Assembly (NCBI GenBank): GCA_037349105.1
Contig: JAYJMM010000109.1
Location: forward strand, 2,741,001 to 2,805,000
Length of the DNA: 64,000 nucleotides
Origin: Limnomonas spitsbergensis
Taxonomy: Eukaryota; Chlorophyta; Chlorophyceae; Chlamydomonadales
Direction: 5' to 3'
Below the pieces are notes generated by a model. That model saw only the letters and a list, made by a program, of their open reading frames with translations. It searched no databases and had not been told where the DNA came from. Shown piece by piece: positions 1-10,800 of the stretch (positions are counted from its first letter, which is position 1; each line of letters starts with the position of its first letter). A program made the translations under genes and the position numbers.

Positions 1-47
1 GCATGCCCATGGGCCACACATCCTCACAGATGGTGAGGTACACTCAC

Positions 48-3000
48 GGTTGAGGGCGAATTCGATCTTCTCCATGGCGACTTTGCAGCAGCCGTACACC
101 GGGTTGCAAGTCGGGTTCCTGGAGATGGTCATCTTGACTGATGACGCATTGCCTTTGGCCTCGGCCCCCACTACATAGGCGTATCCCTGCCGGGAACAAA
201 AAAGACCGATCAGGAACAAGATGTAAGTTTTAGAAAACCATGACCCCCTGCTATAACTAACCAAAGACATCGTACCGGTATACACTACATACACTATACA
301 TACACTGTACATATTCCTGATGGTAACAGAACAGACCCATCAGATTGTCAGTTAGACAACGTCCTGGTGCAGTTGGCGTGGCTTTTTCGTCACAACCTTG
401 CTACTTAGTTCCGGAAATGCAAAAAGGCCATGAGAGGAGTCAGCTTTCCATCCTATAGTCCACATCTGAGTGGGGCAGGCCCATGCTGCTCCCTTACATT
501 GTGTGGAAGGATTTTGCACTACAAGGGGAGCCCAGGGCGCCTTTGGCCCCTGACATGTACACTTGTTTGGGCACTGCCAAAGATGAAATAGCCAGACACA
601 GATGAAAGCCAGACATAGCCAAACACGAGTTCATCATCAGGATCCCAATCCACCAGGGTACGGTAGCGATGATGTGGGATTAAAACCTGTCACCGGCGAC
701 ATCCACTCTCATACATAATTACATATGGCCATATAGCATGTGTATTCAGAGCTAGACAAGGCTGCTGCCACCTCAGCCTGACAGATCTTTAGATTTACAT
801 CATCAACAGTGCCCTTGTCAAAGCCTCGGTTCGCTGCTAGGATACCCTGCAGTGGATATCCCAAGGCTCAATCTGGGGCAGGCAGTAGAGTACTTTTATA
901 CTTGAGTGCGGTAGAGGTAGAGGGAATAAGACTTACCGCGTTGCCGGTGCCTTTGGATACTCCTCCGTTAGTTGCCGTGTTACCGGGGTAGCAGGTGTGG
1001 GGGAAGTCCATGAAGGGCGGAGGGGGAGGGGGGGGAGGAGGGGAGGGGGGAGGGGGCGAGGGAGGAGGAGGAGGGGGAGGAGAGGGGGGAGGGGGAGAGG
1101 GGGGAGGAGGGGGAGGGGGGGGAAGGGGGGAGGGGGGGGTAGGAGGGCTGAAATCTTGGCAGGCAGGCGAGACGTCGTTGAACTTGCAGCCGCAGGAGTC
1201 TGCCACGGCAACTGAGTAGCCGCAGACGACCTGGCCGTAGTCGATATTGGATAGCAAGACCTGTCAACCGGGGAGAGAGGGGAAGAGGGATACCGACTTC
1301 AGATACCGGGGAAAAAGGGCTGACTGCGTTTTTCAGCGGGCCCAGCCAGGGGCGGATTCAAATGATAGACGGAAAATGAGCCCAGCCAGCAAACCATTCA
1401 GCAACCCTCGTACCCCATTGCAGGTTCAAACGTGAATTACCCCCAGTGATTTGCTTGCACATACATGTTGGTTTGCTGATTCTGTGTTGGCCTTGCCCTG
1501 TTTCTATGCCTAAACATCCTTTACGTGCATGGAATACAGGTGTCTATGCCCCATTCCGCTCACCGCAAGTGAGGGTCCCTGGCTGAAGGTGCTGCATACA
1601 GCGGTGGTCTCGGTGGAGCCTGCAGCGCAGACTGATGTACACATACCCGGCTTTGAAGAGGCCTCACAGGCATACACGAGGCGGCTGTCCCCCAGCATGT
1701 TTTCACTGTACTTGTCCATGTATGTCGCCAGGGAGGCACAAGTGGCAGCACTGGGGAAAGGGGGCTGGGTGGGGTTGGTGGGTGCCCTGGTGACGCAGAA
1801 CTCAACGCAGATCTTGCATGAAGGAGGGGGAGGAGAGGGAGAAGGGCTAGGGGGACCGGGAGGAGGAGGGCGAGGGGGGGGAGGAGGAGGCGGAGGAGGA
1901 GGGGGGGGAGGGGGAGGGGGAGGCGTTGGGGAGCGAGGAGAGGGAGAGGGAGGGGGATAAGGAGAAGGAGGAGGAGGAGGGGAAGGGTAAGGGGGAAGGG
2001 GAGGCAACGGCGGAGGCGGCATGTTGACGGGGCAGCAGACGGGAGACATGTCCGTCTCCACAGCGTAGTTGATAGGGAAGTAGTAAGGTCCCTGCCATGG
2101 CTGGAAGAACTGTCCCATGGTCGGGCAGGCAACAGCCTTTGACTTGTAGCAGATGGTGGATCCAGACATGGCGGGTGTGATGTCCATGTTGTAGGACTTG
2201 ATAGCAGAGCCCGAGGTGAAGGTGTTCCACTTAACACTGGCAGCCTTGAGGGTGCCGTTGATATAGATGCCGTCTTTGGGGTTGAAATCCGACTTGCAAG
2301 CTTCCTCTGTGGGAGAGCAAAGGAGTAGGAGAGCATCAGGCAGGCCCTTGAGACAAACAGGATCCAACCCACTTAGGGATCCAGGATTATGAGGAGTAAT
2401 CGAACATGTCAGGGGAGTCGGACTTGAAGATTTTTATTTGGGGTGGGCGGACCGGCAGGGGGGCGAAGAAAGATCAGACAGGCCCACCAGGAGAAACTTG
2501 AGGCGTGGAGCTCATAACAACCTAGTCTAGGGTTAAGGGTTTTGAGGGGTGAATCTGCCAGGTAGTCAATCTATATCGCATTTGCAAGCAGGGAGCTCCG
2601 GCAAGCATGAGGCCCTTTCACCTAATTGCTCCATGGTTTAGTTGTTGACCTACGTACCAAAACCGAGTTATTCCTTAAGCTATAGTGTGACTCACCAACA
2701 CCCATGATCAGTCGTGTGCCTCCGACGGTGGACAGGAGATCATAGCAGGTGCTGGCGTTGGCTGAGAAGCCCTTCCATGTGAGCGTCATACAGTACATGG
2801 CGCTGCCGCGTACCGTGGTCGTCGTGGGGGAGTTCAGCAAGTAGGGCAGGGAGGTAGCGGAGTAGTCGGAGCAGCGGTGGTAGGGGAAGGAGGGGCCAAC
2901 AGGGGATGGGATGGGGGAAGGGACAGGGGAGAGGTTCGACGGGAATGTCGGCTGTGCGGGTGGGGGACGGGTGGGGGGAGGGTATGAAGGGTGTGGAGAG

Positions 3001-5326
3001 GGTGGGGGGTATGTGGCAGGATCCGGGATTGAGGGGTATGGGGTATCACTTGGGGGCAAAGGGGGCGGATATGATGGAACAGGGGAAGGGATAGGATAGG
3101 AGGGGACGGGAGAAAGGAAGGGGGAGGGGACGGGGGAGGGGACTGGTGATGGGGTAGTACCTGGTTCTGGCATCAGACATTGGTAATCACACTGATAATA
3201 CACAATATCCAACGGTCCGGCACCAATGGGGCTGCAGTTGGGTGTTGATTCATCAGCATGGTGGCAGCAGTAAGCGTTAGAGGCGCAGAAAGTGGTGCAT
3301 GCATTTGTCTGAGCCATGCTGCATGTGCCGAATGTAGGAGTAATAGACGGGGAGGGGACGAGGGGAGCGATAGGGGAGGGAACGGGAGCAGGGACGGGAG
3401 AGGGGATGGGGGAGGGGACGGGAGAGGGGGCGGGGGAGGGGACGGGAGAGGGGACGGGGGAGGGGACGGGAGAGGGGAGGGGGGGAGGGGACGGGAGAGG
3501 GGACGGGGGAGGGGACGGGGGAGGGGGTAGTACCTGGTTCTGGCATCAGACATTGGTAATCACACTGATAATACACAATATCCAACGGTCCGGCACCAAT
3601 GGGGCTGCAGTTGGGTGTTGATTCATTAGCATGGTGGCAGCAGTAAGCGTTAGAGGCGCAGAAAGTGGTACATGCATTTGTCTGAGCCATGCTGCATGTG
3701 CCGAATGTAGGAGTAATAGACGGGGAGGGGACGAGGGGGGCGATAGGGGAGGGAAACGGAGAGGGGACGGGAGAAGGGACGGAAGGGGGGGGCGGGGGAG
3801 GGGATGGGGGAGAGGACGGGAGAGGGGACGGGAGAAGGGGCGGGAGATGGGTCAGGGGAAGGGTTGGGGGAGAGGGTGGGAGTAGCCATGGAGCCAAAGC
3901 CGATCACTGTGATCATGTCATAGTTTGACGGGACGCTCCCTGTGAGCATGTTTCCCGTAACATCCAGCGTGCACACCGAGGCCCGCTCTGTGTGCCCCCA
4001 CTGGACTGGTAGCGGTCCGTTTAGGTTGTTGTGGGACAGATCGATGACGGATGCGGCTGACCACATGGACCACGAATCAGGCAGGGTGCCTAATAGCATT
4101 TGGTGATCCAGGTGGAGCTCCCGCATGTACAACATGGCGGCTCCCCACTCGGACGGCAACGAGCCGATGAGCATGCCGGACATCATTGCGCTGCCGGGGT
4201 CGCCGCTCATGTGCATGTTCTTCATGGCGTGCATGCCGCTCCATGCAGCGGGCAGCAGGCCTACGAGCGGCAGGGCGAGGGTGAGCTCGCTGAGCTTGGA
4301 CAGTGCGCCCCACTCTGAGGGCAGCAAGACGGAGCTGCTGCCGTTGAGTGCGCGGATGGACATCAGGTTTAGGTTCTTGAAGGTGCTGTACACGGCGGGC
4401 AGCTGCGTGATCCCGGTGTTGTTGGTGAAGTAGAGGCGCAGGGAGGTTAGGCCGGCTGGGGTGCCGTCCGGCAGGTCGGGCGCCGCGAGCGCCGCGAGCT
4501 CGGGGGGCACGGGGCCGAACAGGTCGTGGCAGTCGCAGTCGGGACCTACGGACACATCGGAAATCCACCATCCGTCGGCGTTGTTGCCAGTGCATTGGAT
4601 GCCGTTCCAGGTTTTCTGCTGTGTGCCGTCCGCATTGCAGGGGTCGGTGGATTCCACCCAGCTGGTTCCTGATGGAGGCATACACGGGATTGGAGGTACA
4701 AGGCTATGAGCTGAAATAAATGATACAAGGTAGTTCCTCTTTAGGGCCCCGCACACTTGTCATCCGTAAGAAATGTGAACCTTCCGATCTTTGAACGCGT
4801 CCCACGCACTGGATGGGTTGGGCGGCCGGTATCACACCTTGTAATTTGTTAAGTCACAGCAAAAGAAAAGTCCCACTGGATGCTGAGGGACGCCAACAGG
4901 TAGCCCAAGCAAGTCCAAGCAATTCAAATTTCAAAAGATCAATGCTCTTTGAAAAAGGAGATTGGTGAAGAGGGAGAAGGGGCGCATACGATGAGGTGAT
5001 GCCATACGCACACGGTAGATTTCAAACAAGCCCTTGGAATTTGAAAACTGACAGAGCTGGTGTGAAGGTAAGAAAACAGCAACACTAGCAGCACATCCCG
5101 CCAAAACCGTCTCGACAGGCGGTGGAGTAACTCTGGTTTCGTTCTCACCTCCAACGCTTGTGAGACAGGCAGGGTTGCCCCACGAATTCGCTGCTGCAAG
5201 CAGCGCGGCCTTCATCGCTGGAGGGGTTTGAGCAAGGGCGTCCCCTCGCGCCAGAACCACGATCGCGAAGGCGACGAAGGCAAATGCCTTGTTGCTAGTG
5301 CCAAGGACTCGTGGCATTGATGGCAT
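48..5326 (-). CDS. LRR-pherophorin chimeric extracellular matrix glycoprotein (5' part, partial at left edge)
   Basis: Likely secreted cell-wall/matrix protein. Exons read on the minus strand: 5149-5326, 2696-4667 (with frame breaks), 1564-2306, 937-1260, 48-186; every junction has GT-AG borders and matching phase, and the last ends in a donor so the gene continues past base 1. Exon 1 begins MPSMPRVLGTSNKAFAFVAF, a signal peptide, followed by an LRRNT-like start (ALLAAANSW...) that continues in exon 2 (STDPCNADG, WNGIQCTG). Leucine-rich repeats follow (VIDLSHNNLNGPLP), then PSPVPSP hinges, a Cys module seen twice (NACTTFCASNAYCCHHA), and pherophorin-like Cys domains (CYDLL, ICYKSKAVACPTM, CCPVN) separated by polyproline stretches, which in volvocine algae are hydroxyproline-glycosylated rods. 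Three reading frames are used across 2696-4667, changing inside the C-rich hinges, so that stretch is either mis-sequenced in homopolymers or broken. Family call is good; the exact protein is uncertain. Confidence 0.75.
3154..3900 (-). repeat. 374-bp tandem duplication of Cys module plus PSPVPSP hinge
   Basis: The block starting GTAGTACCTGGTTCTGG at 3154 recurs at 3528 with nearly identical sequence through the Cys module (one Asp/Asn difference) and the 12-bp PSPV hinge repeats. The period is 374 bp, not a multiple of three, so the two copies of the module sit in different frames (open at 2622-3317 and 3277-3897). Confidence 0.85.
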
Positions 5327-6748
5327 CGCAGCCCAATGTCAATGTGGAGTGTGTTTTCAGGAGAAGATTACGAAGGTGTAGATTTTGACCGCCTGTACCC
5401 GATGGGCGATGGGTATCGTACTTGACTACTTGCCTGCTGGGTGGCAACTGGCGAGCGAAGTAAAGCTACAAAGGGCCGATCAGAGGGTTCGAAGACAGAT
5501 ACAACAGTGGAACGCGACCATTAAATATATATGAAATCGAGCATGTGATAGTCGGGGCGTTGAGAACTTGGGATCCAATCAGGTGCGTGTGTAGCTTCCG
5601 CTCCAGCTCCAGCTTCACGCTCCAGCTTCCGAAATTGTGCAGTTGTAGTAACCACCTGCACTTGTTCCTCCGAAATCACTCAGGCACTACTGGACGCCGT
5701 AACACGTACTGGCTTCTCCTAAAGTCCGCAGGCACCAATGCTTACTGAGCTAGACCTAGAAATATGTGCATGACGCTAGTCGTAAACACGCAGGCACTCG
5801 TGAGTCGTGACTGAGGGCTTGAGGAGTCGAGTACTGGGAGAGGACTGGGAACATTCATATCATTCAAAAATAAAGCCCAATTTAACGGTGCGGGCGTGCG
5901 TGGGGCTCCTTCATTATCATCCCAACCCCGTGTAAAGCGATCACGGGCGATCACCCCATAAGCTAGCTGACGCCAGTCTTTGTTTACATGAATAAATGGT
6001 GCCATTATGCATGCATGCCAGGAGCCAGGCGAAGCTGGTGAAAGGGTGTTACATGCACCTCCGTCCATTCGCTTCATGATCGCATTGGCGGTGATTTTCC
6101 AACTAACCATTCAGCTAAAAGTCAGCAAAACCCTGACACCATGGCGTCCTGGTGAAGTATATCAAATTGCTTAGGCCGCTGGCAAGAATATGCCACTTCT
6201 GGCCCATGACCAACTTATCCTAACGGTTTAGGTCCCAACTCTGAATGTGCCAAGTGGTGACCGAGTGGCCGACCAGGAGCCCCAAACAGTTTCTAGCAGT
6301 CCCAGACACCAAAATCACGAATGAAATTGGAACGAGACACCCATGGCCTTGGCTGCAACCAGGAGCGGTGCATCATTTCAATAATCATGTATTCAGGGAT
6401 TTTAGTCCAGCGGGGTCGCTGCTGCGTAATGCAGGCCCAAGGGACCTGGGTTGCAAACTACCGTGGGCAATTCCGTGATGGGGGGGGAAATCAGTTGCAA
6501 TGACTGATCCCATCAAGATGTACTTGGTACTCCAAGAGCTTATTCATCAATTGTTTGGCTAAACAGGTTGGTCATTCAAGAAATAGTCCGTAATGTCTAC
6601 ATCAGAGAGCTTCGCACTTTCATCCTCGTCTAACAAGACCGCATCTTAACTCGCAGCGCATGCATGCAACAAGATATGCTATTAAACTAACTGACCTGAT
6701 AACAAGTCATTGAAACTAGGTGTGCTGCGTAAGAAAACATGTCTTCGA

Positions 6749-6956
6749 GGTCGGTCAGACTGCGTTACGTTTGAGGTTGCGTTTGACATTCATAATCGAA
6801 AAAATCCTATCAGAAGATACGGGCGCAGTTGATTCCATTTAAACATATGAATGTTATCCAAACGTCACCCCCCCCCCAACCCCCCCTGCGTTTCGTGTCT
6901 GCGTTTGCGTTTGCACTCCCAAACGCAACCTCATACGCAACGCAGTCTGACCGACC
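6749..6956. mobile_element. 208-bp foldback/MITE-like element
   Basis: 36-bp terminal inverted repeats at 6749-6784 (GGTCGGTCAGACTGCGTT...) and 6921-6956 differ at only two positions. An inner inverted word (GACATTCATA / TATGAATGTT) adds a second stem. No coding capacity and no clear target-site duplication. Consistent with a non-autonomous DNA transposon. Confidence 0.65.
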
Positions 6957-7564
6957 CCTTAGGGGATGAGATTGCACGAATCACATTTCCCCAAACATCC
7001 CATGGCATGGCTAGGAAAATGCCCCAGCCTTGAAAACATACAAGGTGCTCACATTATACCCCAACAAAATATGTCCGCCTGGCAGAGATTAAAAAAACAT
7101 GCTAGCTAGCAACCTAAAATTGCATTGATTGCAAGCAGTCGTGGCTCGTGGCAAAAACAAGAGGTTCCAGGCACCAGATTGCACCGTCTATCCTGCGGGT
7201 ACAACATTTTTAAAGCTGACAACTGATAGCATAGCTCAGCAAACGACCTAGCGTCTTTCCGGGCCTGTATAGGACACACAACGCGTCAACCGAACCATGC
7301 CCAACAACATCCAACAACATACTTCCCAATAAGCAGTGAGCACTGTCAGAGCACTCTGGCAACTATTAACAGAGGTGCAAGAACTGGTGACCATGAGTGC
7401 ATTGAACCTGTATAGCGAGCATAAATAAGGGAACGTCAATCAAGAGAGGCAAAGAACGAGCCCATGACTAGGAATGCTTCCGACCATAATAGATGCGCAG
7501 CAGCATACCACAAGGTCTTGTCCAAGAAGGCAGTACTATGTGAAATATAATGATGTACTAGCTG

Positions 7565-7850
7565 CCAGTCTGCCCACCTGCCCACCAGCCTGCCAGCCAG
7601 CCAGCCAGACTACCAGCATGCCAGCCAGACTACCAGCATGCCAGCCTGCCAGCCAGTCAGACTACCAGCCAACCAGTCAGCCAACCAGCCAGCTAGACAG
7701 ACTACCAGCCAGCCAGCCAGACTACCAGCCAGACAGCCAGACTACCAGCATGCCACCTGCCAGCCAGCCAGACTACCAGCATGCCAGCCAGTCAGACTAC
7801 CAGCATGCCAGCCAGACCACCTGCCGGCTCGCCAGCCTGCCTGCGAGACT
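7565..7850 (+). repeat. CCAG-rich tandem repeat (CCAGCCAGACTACCAGCATG)
   Basis: Irregular array of CCAGCCAG and ACTACCAGCATGCCAGC units. Its translations are Pro/Ala/Ser/Gln-rich in the plus frames and are taken as spurious. It lies just downstream of the ankyrin-RING stop codon, possibly in the 3' untranslated region. Confidence 0.7.
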
Positions 7851-7893
7851 CCATTTATCTTATTCAGCTTCAAAGACAAAGCCGCCCGTGTCA

Positions 7894-10800
7894 TCAGACT
7901 GGACCAAAGTCAAAGATGAGCGAACGGCAGAAGGGGCACAGAGAGGGCGTCTTGATATCCGACGTGCAGATCTTGAGGGCGCACGCACCTGCGGAGCGAG
8001 TAGGCCATTGCCATGGTTAAGGGGAGGGGCATCGCATGTCAGGGGCCGCGGCACAAGCAGAGACACAGCAAGAAGAGAGCGGTCAACAAAAACAAGGCGG
8101 ACTTAGCACGGGTGGGCTAAGAGCAGTAGCTGTCTTGACTAGGAGGCAGGCCCTTAGGGTCTATGGCCATGCAACAGGCACATCTAGTCTGCAGCAGCGG
8201 CCCAAGCATTATCAGCCCTCGGCTCTCAACTCTCACCACAGTTTATGACAGTCTGCTATAGCGTGACTACGCCACGGGCTACAGCCAGGGAAACTGGTGC
8301 AACAAGAGCAGCAGCCAAGGCCACAAGTCACAGGGCATAGGCCCTTCCTCGTTTTTGTCCCCATCGCCCCAGCATTAGCTGCCAAGCGACCTGCCAAATG
8401 TGGTCTGGTACGCGCTTAAATAAGCATTGCCGGCATCTAGCGCACGATGCTTCTAGAGCAACACAACGGATACTCACCACAGAGCAGGTGTTTGCACGGC
8501 GCAATCGTCAAGCCAGGCAGCACCTCAAGGCACACGCCACACTCTTCGTCACAAGCGTCGGGCAACAGAGCAGGGATGGGGCCCGCCACGCCGTCAACCC
8601 TCGTGACCTCGTCCCCTTGGCCTTGCGTAGCAGGGCCGGCAGAGTGGCAGCAAGCTCTGCCTATATCGCCCTCTGGAGGGGCGGCCACGTCTTGACTAAG
8701 CAGCTCCTCTACTTGGTCAGAGGCCAGTGTGGCTGCTGCACCATTAGAGGCGGCAGGGCCTTCATCACCATCCGATGCACGCTGGGCGGCGTCCGTGCTG
8801 TCATAACTGGCATCGGGGCCGCTCGAAGGCCGGGCATTGGTGCTGCCTGCGACCACCTTTGCATTCCACTGCTCCCCGCCCTCATCTTCCTCCTCCTGCT
8901 CCGCCTCCTCGGCATGCCCGATTTCCTCAACAGAGGCTGCGGCAGCGCCCGGCGCCCTGGCAGTTGCGTGCATCGACAATGTCATCGAGTTGTCCTCAGA
9001 CCCAGGCCGCACCTCAGACACAGCGGGCGCAGGTGGGCCTTGAGGGGGAGCTGCAGCAATTGCGGCCCCTATGTCCTCTGTAGGGGACGTGGGGAGCCTG
9101 CCCCGAGTGCCAGGGCTATCGACAGTGTGCGCGAGAGAGGCAGGCGGCGGGACTGCCTGAGAGCTGCCGGGTCCCATCATCTGCTCCATCTGCGCCTGCA
9201 ACACCAGCACCTGCGCATCCTCGCCCCTCGCCTCATCAGACACCATCCCGGGGAGCGAGGGCGTGCACTCCCTCGCAATGGGGAGACCAAGCCTGGCGGG
9301 AGAACGAAGCGAACCGCCCAACATCGAAGCTCGAGACGCAGGTCGGGAGCCGCTGCAGCTGCCGACCACTTGACCAGGGGTGCCCGGCGCCACCGACGAC
9401 GGCGACGTGGCATGCAGCGGGGAGCGGGCTGAGGTGGATGAGTTCAGCGTCGGGCCGCACTGGTCCTCGTCAGCACTGATGATGAGCTCCATGTGGGTCC
9501 GCCGGCTCTGAGATTGCTTGAGGCCGGAGGCGCTGCTCGCCGCAAGGTCCGCCTCCGAGGCCCGCTGCTTCTTCTCCAGCGACTCCGCCGCCGCCATGAC
9601 CAGCTGCTGGATGGTGACCGCCAGCTTGCGGTTCACAGCCTCCGTGGCGATGGTCTTGAGGGAAGATGCGCCATATATCCTGCGAGGCGTGTGAGACCCA
9701 GGCAGGCAGATAGATAAATAGCCGAGTGTTTAGGGTTTAACCGCCAAGCACTCAGTCCTAAATTCTAAACACTCAGCAATTAAGCCTTCAACCCTAGACA
9801 CTGGGCAAGTGAACCCTGAACCCTCAACCCTCAGCACACCTGGGAGTATTCCGGTCGATCTCTCCAAACAGCCGCGCCAGAGATATGGTAGGGCGGAGTA
9901 ACATGGCCAGGGGTGCAAAGCCCATTCGCTGGGCAATCTGCGTGACAGGAGGGCACGTTCAGGTCAGTCCAGCTGGCAGGCAGCCAGGCCTGACAACAGC
10001 AGGCACAAGACCTGCTGCTCTACAATGCTGTGCTCTTGCCAGCTTCGTAAGGTAGACTCTCCTCAAAACAACACTACGTACAATACTCCTTGCACCCTCT
10101 GCCTTATTGAAGGTGTTGGTGCAGGGTATAGGCCCACCCAGCCCATCGTGCTCACCTGGTAGGGTTTAGGGTTTAGGCCCACCCAGCCCCTCGTGCTCGC
10201 CTGGTAGGGTTTTGAGTTTAGGCCCACCCAGCCCCTCGTGCTCACCTGGTAGGGTTTAGGCCCACCCAGCCCCTCGTGCTCACCTGGTAGGGTTTAGGGT
10301 TTATGCCCACCCAGCCCCTCGTGCTCGCCTGGTAGGGTTTAGGTTTAAGGCCCACCCAGCCCCTCGTGCTCACCTGGTAGGGTTTAGGCCCACCCAGCCC
10401 CTCGTGCTCACCTGGTAGGGTTTAGGGTTTCGGCCCACCCAGCCCCTCGTGCTCGCCTGGCAGGGTTTAGGGTTTAGGCCCACCCAGCCCCCCGTGCGCA
10501 CCTGGTAGGGCATCTGCATTAGATCATTCGTTTGCATGCGAGGGTCGTCCGCGGTGGCAATGGTAGCAGCAGCTGAGGCAGCAGTGGTCCCCGGCACCAG
10601 CAGCAGAGGCTCCACCACTCGCTCGTACTGTCAGCAGTGTCAACGAGTGAGGGGAGGGCTTGATTTGTAGGGTTGAGGTATTACAGTTTGCTGCAGTGTT
10701 AACGGGTGAGGGGAGGGCACAATGTCGAGCCAGGGCCCAAAGCCGTCAACATCACCGAAGTAGAGCGAAATACCGGTGCCATCCAGCTTTTTCTTCTTCT

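Larger units (their letters stand above)
5327..7893. other. Intergenic, no gene recognised
   Basis: Lies between the start of the matrix gene and the 3' end of the ankyrin-RING gene. Only short ORFs with no recognisable product and no convincing exon borders are present. It should hold the matrix gene promoter near 5327-5540; an ATTAAATATATATG AT-rich patch lies at 5520-5533. A 208-bp foldback element and a CCAG-rich repeat tract are listed separately. Confidence 0.6.

Noticed and set aside
868..1257. G-run/P-run ORFs on both strands in the 1.0-1.15 and 1.85-2.0 kb hinges
   Set aside because: Only the minus frame in phase with flanking Cys domains is coding; the Gly-rich plus-strand ORFs are shadows.
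8398..9432. 344-codon plus-strand ORF opposite the RING exon
   Set aside because: Antisense shadow of the minus-strand ankyrin-RING exon 8478-9679, whose frame carries the RING cysteines and phase-matched borders.
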